From contig OX387186.1 of NCBI GenBank assembly GCA_947561395.2, forward strand, positions 40,009,220 through 40,073,219: a stretch of DNA of 64,000 nt, read 5' to 3'. Source of the DNA: Buxus sempervirens (taxonomy: Eukaryota > Streptophyta > Magnoliopsida > Buxales > Buxaceae). Position numbers and translations under genes: made by a program. The notes under the pieces are model-generated. The model was not told the origin of the DNA. It saw only the letters and a list, made by a program, of their open reading frames with translations, and ran no database searches. Position 1 is the stretch's first letter, and each line of letters opens with the position of its first letter. Of the stretch, positions 44,514 to 55,966 are shown in pieces.

Positions 44514-47500
44514 TTTTTTTTTGTATGGAGAAACAACAGGCATTTTATTAATTATGAATAACACGTACATAATTTAGCCCCCTTGCTTCGTCAAAAAGTT
44601 CAGTAAATACAAAGGGGGTGGCTTAGAAATCCAGGTATATAGATATTGGTCTATAGCAAAGTTAGCTAAGAGATCAGCTATAATATTCCCTTCCCTATAC
44701 GTATGAACAATTTGTACATTGCAACATGATTCCAGAATCCTATGAATTTGATGGACCACCGGCAAAATGAACCAAGGAGGTTGTGGGATTGTTTTGTTGA
44801 GAATGTTGACCATGAGTAGTGAATCACCTTCAAGTATTATGTTGGTAAAACCTCTTGCTTTGGCCAGTAATGCTGCTTGGAGTGCTGCCAATGCCTCTGC
44901 ATGAAGGGCGCTCTTTGGTGAACATGAAGCTGCCACTGCTGCTAAAAATCCTCCCTCACTGTTCCTTGCAATAACCCCAATACCTGCTCCTCCATTAGAA
45001 CCCCTCAACGCTCCATCAAAGTTAAGTTTAACGACATTAGTTGGTGGATGTTTCCAGGTGACTGAGATGCAACTGGTATTGGATATCTCCTGTTTATCTT
45101 GCTGTTGAATGGTTGTTAATTCAGTAGAGACCCTTCTGAACTGCCGTATTACCTGAAAAACATCAGGTTGTTCATCTTCAAAGAGTACGATTTCTGTGTG
45201 ACCACAAGGTCCATCCGAAAATTGCAGCATGAGATAATAATAATATAATATATTGAGATCAATGCTAACACTTGAATTTAACTTTACAATATTTTGGAAC
45301 CAAGAGAGAAGATGAAGAACCAAATGATTGAGAACCATCAACAGTGTGGAGCCATGCTGCTCTGGAGAAAGGACAGGTAAGCCAAATATGGTCGACCGTT
45401 TCAAGACCAGAATTACATAAAACACAACTTCCATCTCCTTTTTTGAGTCTATGCCAGATGAGATCACCTGTAGGAAGCTTACCATGTAGACTTTTCTTCG
45501 AGGAGGAGAGTTGAGGTGCCATACCTTTAACCAAACTTTGTCTTCATTAGATACAAGACTTCCCAATAGCAAGCGATAGGCTGAGGAGACCAAGAACACT
45601 CCTGACGCTGTGAAGCTCCAAATCTGCTTATCTTTTTGGAGTGAAGGAGATATTGAAGTGGAAATAATTTGGGAAACAGTGGAGCTAGGCCAAAGAGTAA
45701 AGCAAAGTAGTATTCCATTCTCTAGTTGATTGAATTATTAACTAACTTACCTTTGACAGTGGGCAATCATTGCCTTCTCCATGGGGTTGTTGCAGTCGGC
45801 TGCCATTCATAAGCCAATTATCAGTAAAAATTCCAACAGAACACAGAATCTCTATTGGCTAGGAGCCAAGATAGGCCCATCTGCAGGTGGTTCTTTAAAG
45901 ACTGAAGCTGTTTCCAGCCGTAAGAATGAGATTGCTTGACTTTAGCATCCAAAAATGAAGAATCTGGATAATACAGATTTTTCATAATTGAAGTCCAAAG
46001 ACTAGGTTGGAGCATTTGTAGTTTCCAGGCAGCTTTTAACAGAAGTGCTTTATTCATGATTTCAGGTCTTTTGATATTAAGTCCTCCGTTTCTCCATGGA
46101 AGAGTGATTTGATCCCAGAAAATGGTCATCAAGGCTTTCTTGTTGTCTCCCTGTCTCCAAAAAAATGATCGTGCCATTTGATCTAACCTGGATAAAACAG
46201 AGTTAGGCAAGAGGTAACATGACATAAAGTGATTTGCCTGTGCATTGATAACAGATTGAATCAAGGTCACCCTGCCCACTAGAGATAACAAAAGGGACTT
46301 CCATCCGGCTAGTCTTTTTGAAACTCTATCAATAAGGACTTGACAATCTTTAACCCGAGGTTTATGATGAATAACAGGAACCCCCAGGTATTTATCACAA
46401 TTGTTTACAATTTTAACATTAAACATATGTCGGATCAAATGCCTCATCTGCCTAGGGGTATTAAGGCTGAATCTGATTGAAGATTTCTGAAGATTAAGTT
46501 CTTGGCCAGACTCAGCACAGTACTTGTGCAATAGCCGAATGATACAATGAGCTTCTCGCTCCACAGAATTACCATAAATTATGACATCATCTGCAAACAT
46601 CAAATGAGTTAAAGAAGGGGTCCTCCTAGATAATTTAATGCCATGATATCTACCATCTAGTTCAAGTCTAGTGATGGCAAGACTTAAAACTTGTTGACAC
46701 AATATAAAAAGATACGAAGATAAAGGATCTCCCTGTCTAAGACCTCCCTGTGCCTTAAAATTTCCCACTAGAACTCCATTAAGTAAGATACTGTATGAGA
46801 CTGTCTGAACACAATTCATAATGAGCCTAGAGCTGAATTCATTGAATCCATATGCCTTCGAGAAGTCCAGTTTTAAGGCATAGGACTCCTTATTCTTATT
46901 GTTCTTCTTCACTTTTTTCTTCGATGCCTTTTTCTTCTTATTGAAGGAGTGGCAAACTTCATGATGTAGCATGATGTTATCCCAATGTGTCGATTTGGCA
47001 TGAATGCTGCCTGATTAGGGGATATGATCTTGTCAAGCAGAGGCCTAATTCTATTTACTAGAAGTTTTGATATAACTATATAAACCACATTGCATAGACT
47101 TATGGGCCTGAATTGGCTCAAAGTTCTAGGGTGTTCAACCTTGGGTATCAAAGCTATGAAGGTATGGTTAAATTTTTCAGGCATAGTGCCTGATTCAAAA
47201 AAGCTTTGAACTGACTTTGTGACATCCATACCAATTATGTCCCAAAAATGTTGGAAAAAAGCAGCAGGACACCCATAAGGCCCTGAGGCTTTAAAGGGGG
47301 CCATCTTCTTAATAACAGTCCATATTTCAGTTTGAGAGTGTACCTGGCAGAGAATGGTATTATGTACCTCATTAAGTGAGCAGGAATTAGCCTTGTGAGT
47401 TTGAAGGAAGTCCATCTCTGCTGCTCCCTGAAATTAGATTCAAAAAAATTAACCACATAGGATTGTAAATCATTATAATCTGTAATTTCATAATCATTCG

Positions 47501-47545
47501 AAGTTTTCAGAGAATAAATAAAATTTTTCTGTCTTCGAATAATAG
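44514..47545 (-). mobile_element. L1-type LINE upstream of CASTOR, split by a Gypsy element
   Basis: The 3' end is marked by an A run on the minus strand (T run at 44514-44522). The ORF2 parts in order are reverse transcriptase N-part (FKASGPYGCPAAFFQHFW, LSQFRPISLCNV; 46980-47415), RT core with GLRQGDPLSSYLFI and FADDVIIYG (45821-46972), a zinc-binding tail (LIWHRLKKGDGSCVLCNSG near 45410-45460) and RNase H (KLNFDGALRGSNGGAGIGVI, LHAEALAAL, EGDSLL; 44574-45100). About 20 residues after KLDFSKAY are missing and there are frame changes. The 5' part is cut by the Gypsy LTR at 47546 and should resume beyond the window. Confidence 0.88.
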
Positions 47546-48641
47546 TGTTGCTCCGAAATTGGGCCGGTGTGGACACGTGTTGGTGGTGATGATGTGTCTC
47601 TACGCGGGCGTGCCAGTATCGTTTGATACAAATGATTTCGGGTCGAACCCTGACCCCGGGCACCTGTTCCGAATCTGAACCGGGATCGGTCCAGTCGTAC
47701 TGCAAGTCACCTGTAATAAAATGGGTCAGGCGATGATATGAAGACTAAGGGTCCGGTCTTCGTTTGGGTTCTTGTAAGTGTTTGAAAGCGAAAGCAACTA
47801 ATGGCACACAAATCCTTTATTATAAAATCGGCCGACAAGCCAAAAGCGACAACAGATAATCCTCAAAAGGGAAACAAAAAGTAAAAAGAAAACTGACAGG
47901 ACTCGCAGGATCGGCCTGTCCTGGTCTTATAGCCATAATCGGGTATAAACGCAGGAGGAAGGGGGCGGCTGCTAGCAAAGTCAATTCAGGGGGTTCACCT
48001 TGGATTGCTGCTTACCCGAAAATACACAAGTCACCTGGCGTGATCAGAGCGAGTCTCGGGACCGGCTGCTCGGGATTCTGTTGACACAGAACTGCGAGTC
48101 AGGGGCGGCCTCAACTTACTCTCCGGTGGCAGGATTCTGGTGTTAATCAGAGTAAAGAGGGGTCGAAGATGTCACTGCGACTGGAAGCAGTGAGAGAGGT
48201 CCTAGTTTATCCTTCTGTAGTAGAGGGGATAAAAGATCACGGATGATCAAAATAATATAATAACCGGTTGCGGTTGGATCGATTGTGTCCCTGAGTTCTT
48301 CGAAGTTATGCCTTTTATAGCCGATCCTTGACGGTTGCTCAACGTCCTACTCTTGCACGATCTTCATGGCGGTTGGTCGTCTTCAGTCTTCCGTTCCAGA
48401 ACGATAACCGCTCGGCCACGATCTTAAAATAGTTTATTCTTGAACGACCGATGACACGATCTTCTGATATTTGTGGTTTTTTCGTATTGGCGTGACTCGA
48501 ACTGTATTCTTGGTTCTGTGTTCATGCTGACGTGGCCTAACCAACTGTGCAAGGCCTACGTGCTTTGATGCCATGGCCTAAATAAGCCACATAGGCACCA
48601 CGTGCCCTTTTCTTATTCGTTGGTCATATAGGGTGTAAACA
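47546..48641 (-). repeat. Gypsy 3' LTR, 1096 bp
   Basis: Read on minus it starts TGTTTACACCC at 48641 and ends GGAGCAACA at 47546. The left flanking five bases are AATAG (47541-47545); the matching duplication is expected beyond the window. Confidence 0.92.
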
Positions 48642-48660
48642 TTGCCCCCCTACTTACTTA
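48642..48660 (-). other. Polypurine tract candidate
   Basis: On the minus strand AAGTAAGTAGGGGGGCAA lies directly before the 3' LTR start TGTTTACACC, in the position expected for the plus-strand priming site. Confidence 0.6.
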
Positions 48661-48866
48661 TTACGTCGTCATCAGCCGGTGTGATGAGTAAGTACTTTGG
48701 GTTTTTCAAAAATTGTCCGTTGCTTGATGTGAAAAGATCGCACCACTTTCCCACGATCGCAATGATGAGACTTTTCGGACTTCATCTCGCTTATAACATA
48801 CTGCAACCGAGATTTTACTTTACTTTTCTCTTTCGGCTATTTGTCTTTTCTTCTTCTTTGTCTTCA

Positions 48867-51800
48867 ATGGCGGGCAATCTCATACGCTATACTTCTACAG
48901 TCGAAGTTTTCGACGGCTCGATATCTGTAGGTCCCTTCCTTTGTGCCAGAAATACTCCTTTGGAAGCCCCGACTGAGAAAGTGAGGGGTCCTTTACTTTT
49001 CATTGACGACCGTAGTCTCAATCTACCTTCTCGAAAAAAATTTCGAAGTTGGCTGACCGCCTATCCTGAATGGGTGACCTAGGTTGACAGCATGAAGGAG
49101 CGTTTCGCCGTTATTTGGCGTAAGACTGGTATTTATGACATGATTAACTTTTCCTGTCATTCTATTCCTTTGAATCGCGACCTTCTCTGCGCCATGAGTT
49201 TATTCTGGAATGTTCAGACTAATACCTTCAATTTCCCTTGTGGGCCGATGACTCCCACTGTCATGGATGTCTGCTTTATTACTGGTTTCTTCGCGACTGG
49301 TCATGAGATCTGGGTTGGTATGGCAGATCTTAAGGATTACCAGCATTTACCTCCGATGGACGTAGGTGACAAGGGAAAAGAGGTAGAAAAGAAAAGAAAG
49401 CAACCCCCAACGAAGAAGAAAAAAGCTTCTAGGAAGGCGGGATCTCTTCGGCAGAAAGGGATTGTTTTGTTAGAGAACGAACCTCCACCGTCAGAGAGCA
49501 AATCTCCACCGATTTCGATCCGTACCTCTTATCGGTCCTACATCAAGGACTGTGCCCAATTCCGACCTCCAGCCTATGAAGATGAAGTGGAACACTTCTA
49601 CTTTCTCCTTTATTTCTTCTGTAATTTCGTATTCTGTTCCAAGGCTCAAGCAGTTACCAAAGAGTATTATTCACTGGTGAAGCTGATTCTGGGTGAGTAT
49701 GAAGTTGCCCTCGCTCCTTATTTTTTATCGGTTTTGTACCGTTCACTTCAAGAGTTTGTTCATGGCACCCTTCAAAATCCTGGGGGGCCATTGTGGTTTC
49801 TTCAATTTTGGGCTTATCACTACTTTCCATCCCAGTTTTATGCTCGGGTGCCGATTCCTTCCAATGTGCCTTCTGAGTTTGGTGGCTATGCCTGTTTGGC
49901 TGTTACTTCTGTTGTTCTCTCTTTTCCTGAGTGTTTCCGTTTTCTTTTTTGGTCTTCATCATTTCCCCACTCCTCCTTTTGGAGTTTCCGCAAATGCTCC
50001 CGGTTTCCTTTCTATGGTTGATGTCATAACTGATGAGCAGCATCTTATCTGGGCCAGTTTTCTGATTGCTCGAAATTTGAATTATGCTGTGAAGTCAATC
50101 AACAAGAAACCGGGGTTTGAGGTATACTTGCCAAATTGTGTAAGCCAGCAATTTCGATGTGAACAGAGGATCCCCTTACTTGATGCGGATGGTCTGTTTA
50201 CTATTGATACCAGTTCTATTGATCGGCCGTCTGTCACTGTAGCCGAAGCTGCCCAAATGGAAGATAATTATAGGGTCTTTGCTATTGATTTTCGTCTTCG
50301 CTTTCTTCCTTGTCATCAAAACTGTCGTTCTGATTTCCATGTTTGGTGGAATTCTTTGTGGACTAAAATCTGCTGCCATTCGGCCGATTATTATCTCGAA
50401 AGATTGGGTCTGCTTGAATCTTTGGCTGCGTCGATCCAAGAAGGTATATTCTTATCTTCCTTGTTTCTGATCCACTTGATACTAATTCAGTTATTCTGTC
50501 ACTAGGTGAAGTACCGCCTCTAGCTTTGGAGGCTGGTCCGTTTGAGTCTTTGTCTGCACCGATCCAAGAAGGTATATTCTCTACTTCCTTGTTTTCGATT
50601 CATGTGACATTAATTCAGCTATTAGGTCACCAGGTGAAGTACCGTCTCTAGCTTTGGAGACTTATACTTCCCCTTCAAGGGAATTGGCCGAGGATGAGGC
50701 TTTGTCAGCAGAATGCCCTGTTTTGATTGTTCCAGATGAAGATCCCGATGATGTCCCATTGCGACGGCGTTCTCAGAAGGTACTGAATCTTCATTGACCA
50801 TTCTTCTTCTTTTTATTTTTTCTTTTGACACTTCATTCTTCTAGGTTTCGAGTTCTTCGGGTCCAATTGCTCGTTCTTCCAATGTCATGGAATCTTCTTC
50901 GGATCCAGTTGTTGATCCTACGTCTGTTTTTGACCCGGCCGACTTCGTTGGTCCTGTCGAAACACTGGATTCTCTTGGTAGTGTCATCGGAGAAGCTCCT
51001 TTAGCACTTCCTGAAGGTCAGGAGCCTTTATCTATTCGAGAGGATTCTTCAGAAAGAAGTTCTTCTCCAGAATTACCTCCTGGGTATGAACAGAGCGCTG
51101 CCCCTCCGGTAGTTGAGACTACAACGTCTACTGCTTCCTTCCATCAGGACTAACATTCCTCTGGGTCCTTCCGCCTTGACCGATATTCCCCCAGGTTCTT
51201 CTGCTATAGTAGCGGAAGGTGATATTGATCGGCCGAAGCAAACACTCGTTGAATTGGGGAGCGCCAGTTCATCTCTTGTTCCGGGACTTTCTCCTGCTGC
51301 GGGATTACTCTCTGATGATGGGCATGGCCAATTGGACGTTATGTTGAATGATGTCTGTTCCAATCTTCCGTCGGATAGTTCATCTGAGCCCTCATCTTCA
51401 TTTCCAACAAGTATCCGATCGGAGATTATCCGCCTCCTCACTCCGGGCATAGTTGGCATTTCAGAAGAAACTCTTACCCGTGTGATGGCATTGGCAGCGA
51501 AGCTTCGGGATCTCTCTTCTGTATCTCTTGACGTAAAATTGGTGTTCTCTCAACTTACTCTCCTTTACTCCTATAAAGTTGTTTTTGACCATCTTTCGGC
51601 CAAGCTATATGAAATGAGTAATATGGCCGATTCTGTTGATGGCCGATATCAACTTTTGCAACAGTTAAGGAATGAGCGCGAGATTTGTCATCATCAGTAT
51701 ATTGAAACGGTCTACCGTACGAACATCATAGATGATAATATTACGGAGGTTGACCGTCAGATTGCGGAGTTACAGTCTAAGAGATCTGATCTTGCAAATC

Positions 51801-52012
51801 AACGGGAGGAACTCCTTCGCACTAATAAAGCTGTTGATGATACTTTGAAGGAAAAGACCCGTCAGTGCGTCGAAATCTCCCATGAGCTGAAATCGGAGAT
51901 AGAGTTGGCTCGAGGTTCCTTTCTGCTTTGGTCCACTTTGGTTGAAGAAAAACGGTCTGCTCAAGAGTCTTTTGACCGTATTGATTCTGCAATTTTAAAC
52001 ACTTCTTTGTAA
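48867..52012 (+). pseudogene. Plant mobile domain (PMD) gene copy 1, antisense in Gypsy
   Basis: The plus-strand coding trace starts MAGNLIRYTSTVEVFDGSIS. The PMD signature follows: NTFNFPCGPMTPTVMDVCFI, then a Lys-rich loop, ALAPYFLSVLYRSL, GGPLWFLQFWAYHYFPSQF and VYLPNCVSQQF. A Ser/Pro-rich linker and a predicted coiled-coil tail (RQIAELQSKRSDLANQREEL) end at 52012. Introns are visible at 50444-50505, 50572-50633 and about 50779-50845. It is broken by a TAG at 49080-49082 and frame changes near 49930 and 51140. PMD proteins related to MAIN/MAIL1 act in plant gene silencing and transposon control and are known as passengers of plant retrotransposons; a role here is not shown. Confidence 0.8.
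50407..50662 (+). repeat. Intron-plus-exon tandem duplication, 2 x 128 bp
   Basis: The block from 50407 recurs at 50535. Each unit contains an exon end (ATCCAAGAAG), a 62-nt intron (50444-50505 and 50572-50633) and an exon start (GTGAAGTACCG). The result is an extra 66-nt exon (50506-50571) that keeps the frame, since both introns are phase 1. Confidence 0.85.
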
Positions 52013-52354
52013 AGCGTTTAATGAATTCAAATCCTTTTTTGAAATCCATTTGCCAACTGTCTTGGCCATCAGAATCGGCCCCCTTTTTGACAAAGTTTAT
52101 CTTTTCAAATTGATTCGCCCGTATGATCTTTACTTTCAAAACGCTTTATTCAAGAAGATCTCCAACCGCCGTTTCGATTTCTTTGGGAAGGCAATCGTAC
52201 CATCAACACCTTTTTCGGGAAAACCGCGGTCTTATCAAAAGCTCTTCCCCGATAGTTTAATCATTACGAATCTTTTCTATCAGCAGATGTTTTCTGTAGT
52301 GCTTCATCTTCCTTCTTTCTGTAAGCTTTCTTTGTCTGGTTCTTGTCATCGATC
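52013..52354 (+). other. Spacer between the two PMD copies
   Basis: 342 bp with no recognised function. It would hold the 3' UTR of copy 1 and the promoter of copy 2. Confidence 0.5.
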
Positions 52355-55097
52355 ATGGCAGACGAACATCCCAATGACTTGAATCTGTTTGGTGATGGCT
52401 AGGATGGACCTGTTCTCGGTCCATGCATCGATGTAGAGACGGAAGAGGCCCCAAAGGTCTTGCATTCTTCTTACCATTTAATCGGTGCCCATGACACTGT
52501 GAGGTGGGGTCCTCTGATTCTTCTTCCTCGCTCTTGGCCTAAGTGTTCTCCTGAGTGGAACAAATGGGTTGACAGGCTACGGCCTTATCACATAGAGACC
52601 TGAGTTAGGCTCGGGTTGGCGGAGATAATCTTCTATTCCACTTTCTACATTCCCTTCAACCCTTTCTTACTTGGGGTGGCCTCATTTTTCTGGTGTCGGG
52701 GTTCCAACACCTTCTCTTTCTGTCACGGTCCCATGACTCCCACACTCTTAGATGTTTGTTGTATCACTGGCCTTTCAGTTCTTGGGAAAGAAATAGATTC
52801 CAGTCTATCTTTTTTCCCGTTTTCTGTTTTCAGCACTGTTCATGCTTCTTCTGCTTTTGGCACCTTCGTTCGTGCTGAGCGAGTTTCAGATGCTGATACT
52901 CCTCCCTCCTTTCAAGAACATTGTTATTTCTTGCTGTTCCTCCTTTGCCACTTTTTCTGCTGTGGCCCATCTGCTTAGATGGTAAAGGAGTTCGCCGGCA
53001 TTGCGGTAGCCCTTGCCCAGGGTCGCAGTCTGGCTTTAGCTCCTTTCTTTCTCAGCCAGGTCTATCGTGGTTTATATAGTCTGTCCTCCGGCCGATTAGG
53101 GGTCGCTAGTGGCCCTCTTTGGTTCTTACAATTCTGGTTTTATGAATACTTCCCCGGCTTTTTCTGTGAAGCCGTAGATAACCCTTTCCCTGATTATTAC
53201 TATGCTGGCCGTCGCTGGCTTACCGTGACGCCCAGGCAATTGTCTTTTAGGGTTGTTCTTGATTTCTTCCTTGTGGGTATACAGGAAGCAAATCTTCCTT
53301 TATTTCATTGCTTTTCCTTAGAACAATTCCATGGGTCCCCTCTTTATGCTGCCATCAATTCTTCTCTTGAGGCTCGCCGACGTGCTATGGCTAGTTTTCT
53401 TATTGCCCGGGAGCTCCCTTTTGGCTTGCATAACCGAGATGCTCCTGCTACTTCCAGAAGAGAAGGAGTAGAAATCTATCTGCCGCATTTTGTCAGCCGG
53501 CAGCTTAGTTATGGCCAAGGCATTCCTCTTGTTTTGTTCCCATTTACCAATGGTGACTCTCGGTCAGTCTTGAATCCCAGCTATCTGTCGTTAGCTACCC
53601 ATCGGTTTCGTGATTTTTCTGATCGTTTCCACAATTATCCTCTTCCTCGGGAATCCTCGGCCGAACCTTCCTTTCGGAGATGGTGGGCTCGACTTTATTC
53701 TGACTTTGTCCGACTTGATGCGGAGTCGTATACTACGCTTTTTCGACCGACTGAGGCCGATGTTGCGAGTATAGGAAAACTCCGTGGGCATTATGAGGCC
53801 CGTTACCCAGGTAACTTTCTTTTATTCTCTTGCAAATTGATTTTTTCTATTCGGTCGCGTCTGACTTTCTTATTCTCCATTAGATGATCGTCGGTCCTCC
53901 AATGAAAAGGGCAAGAAAAAGAAGGCTGAGATGACGCCGATGGTCACCGTCAGCTAGAGGCGACCTTCAAAGGCTTCTGCCAGTCGGAGCAACACTTCCT
54001 CCAAGAAGTCGCCACTAAAAAAGCGGAAGATTTGTGAGGTATCAGATGGCCGTGCTTATGTCACTCGTTCTAGCTTGCGATTTCGGGTTCAACATCCGGA
54101 TGAACATATCATCGTGGCTGACGATCCTTCGGACGAGGAAGAAGATATTGATTTATCTCGCCCTCAGCATGGGCCTCCCGTTCGTTCTGGAAGCAGTGGT
54201 CGATCATCTCCCATGCCGACTCCTCCCCGTGCATTCCATTATGTTAGTCCCCCATCTCGTCCTCCAACGAATCCTGTCTCCTCCATGGCCGGTCCATCGC
54301 CTAGGGCGTCTAGGCAAGTTCCTCTCATTCCTTCTCCTGGTCTTGATGAAGCCAGCCCGTCCACTTCCCCTGGCGGTGTTTTATTGGATTCTTCTTCTGA
54401 TGAATTACCTGATGATCCAAAAGTCCCGGTGGTCGATGAAGATAATTTTAGACCTCTTCCTGGCACTTGCTTTGGATTCGTTAGATCGTGTCTCACGGAG
54501 GTAGATCTTTGTCTTGCCTCCCCAGAATTCCATGATCTTCGTCCAGCATTTCTTTCAGGTTTCGACAGTCGTGACGAACTTCGCTCTTTAGTTCTTCGTC
54601 GACCTGAAGATCTTTCTGATAATGAGCTAGCTGAGATCCGATTGCTAATATGTCGAGCCGTGGTGACTAATCCTCATGGGGATCCTACGGCCGAAAGTCG
54701 GCTAATGTCCATGCTTGGATTTTACAGTGCTGTGCCGCAGCTAAGAGAAGCTATGGACTTTCTTCGTTCTATCAATATCAGATGTTCCGACTTTCGCCAA
54801 GATATCTGTGAGGTATTCAGTTATCATCGTCAGCTGGAAGCTTTGAGGCGGACTCTAGGTGTTAACTCTCTCAATCAGGCCTCTGTTGCTGGTAGTTCAT
54901 CGGCTGCTACTTCGACCGAATTATTTCGACTCCAATCTGAGGAACAACGTCTTAAAGAATCTATTAAGGCTCAGTGGATGCTGGTCGAGTCAAGCCGTCA
55001 TCGCTTGGAGGAGCACATGAGAGACAAAAGAGAGGTGGAGGTACGCCGGGCTGAGATGCAATTCTTGCTGGAGCGGGCAAAGTATGATCATGCCTGA
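52355..55097 (+). pseudogene. Plant mobile domain (PMD) gene copy 2, antisense in Gypsy
   Basis: Starts MADEHPNDLNLFGDG and then hits a TAG at 52400. It shows the same signature in the same order as copy 1: NTFSFCHGPMTPTLLDVCCI, ALAPFFLSQVYRGL, SGPLWFLQFWFYEYFPGFF, MASFLIARELPFGL and IYLPHFVSRQL. An intron (53811-53883, GT-AG) separates this from a basic and Ser/Pro-rich linker and a coiled-coil tail (EEQRLKESIKAQWMLVESSR) ending at 55097. Stops at 52601 (TGA), 52976 (TAG) and near 53956 break it. The two copies are clearly paralogous but well diverged, so the duplication is older than the insertion of this element. Confidence 0.8.
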
Positions 55098-55966
55098 TTT
55101 AAAACTTGGTTTTGAGGGGTAAGATCTTTTAAACAATTATACCATTTGTTCGGTGTTAACTCTTTGATGACAATGCCATATGGTTGGCATTTCAAACTTT
55201 CTTTAGCTGGTTTCTCGGCTTTTTATTTAAACGGTAGTTTTTTGCATGTCTTTAGATGCGTAACATACTCGTTTTATTTCATATCAACTGCTCGTTATAG
55301 AAAGACTAAAACTTGAAACAAGAACAAACAAAATATATTTATTTCAACATTGATCTTTCATACAATCAAAGCCGAGCTCTTCCGGCTCCTTCGTATAACC
55401 AAGGCCAGATGTTTCAGCCGGGGCCTGATAATTCAGCCGAGGCCGGTATGTCCCTGAAATTGCTCCGCACGCCAATTATGGATGGCGTGAGCGAATGACA
55501 ATTTAACCAAAGGGACAAAAGGAAAGAGGGGGGGATGGCGACTAATCCGACCGGCGTATATGTTGGTCGGAGAAGAGAACTCTCGTCTCTGCCCAGAACT
55601 CGGTGGTAGAAGACCTACCGTGATGGGGTCAGCGAGAGTGGAGCCGCCTTTTCCGATCCCGCCTATTCCTATGAAGTAATCGGCTTTGTTGACCTCTTCT
55701 TCTTCGATCATCTCCTTAGTCCGTAGTCGGCTTTTGATCGCTCGCCATTTCTTTTCCTTCATATTACTCAGCTTCCATTTCTTGAAAGAATGGCGAACCT
55801 CACCTTTAGTATTTATAGACCGAACATTCAGAGGAAGATCAATGGATTTGAGAGGATCTCGAGGAGATCTTCTATTTCAGTCTAATCCACATCGTGTATT
55901 GTCGGCGCTTCGATTTGACAATGCCATTTATTTGGCGTTGCAGGTACCGAGCAGTAGATATTTATT
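55098..55966. other. Gap between PMD copy 2 and integrase end
   Basis: A minus-strand open frame of 109 codons (55433-55762, MKEKKWRAIKSRLRTKEMIE at its start) is present but not recognised. It may be an extra reading frame of the retrotransposon or noise. Nothing else is seen. Confidence 0.4.

Noticed and set aside
47235..47705. 156-codon minus-strand frame
   Set aside because: It starts inside the Gypsy LTR and runs into the LINE across the insertion junction; the fusion is accidental.
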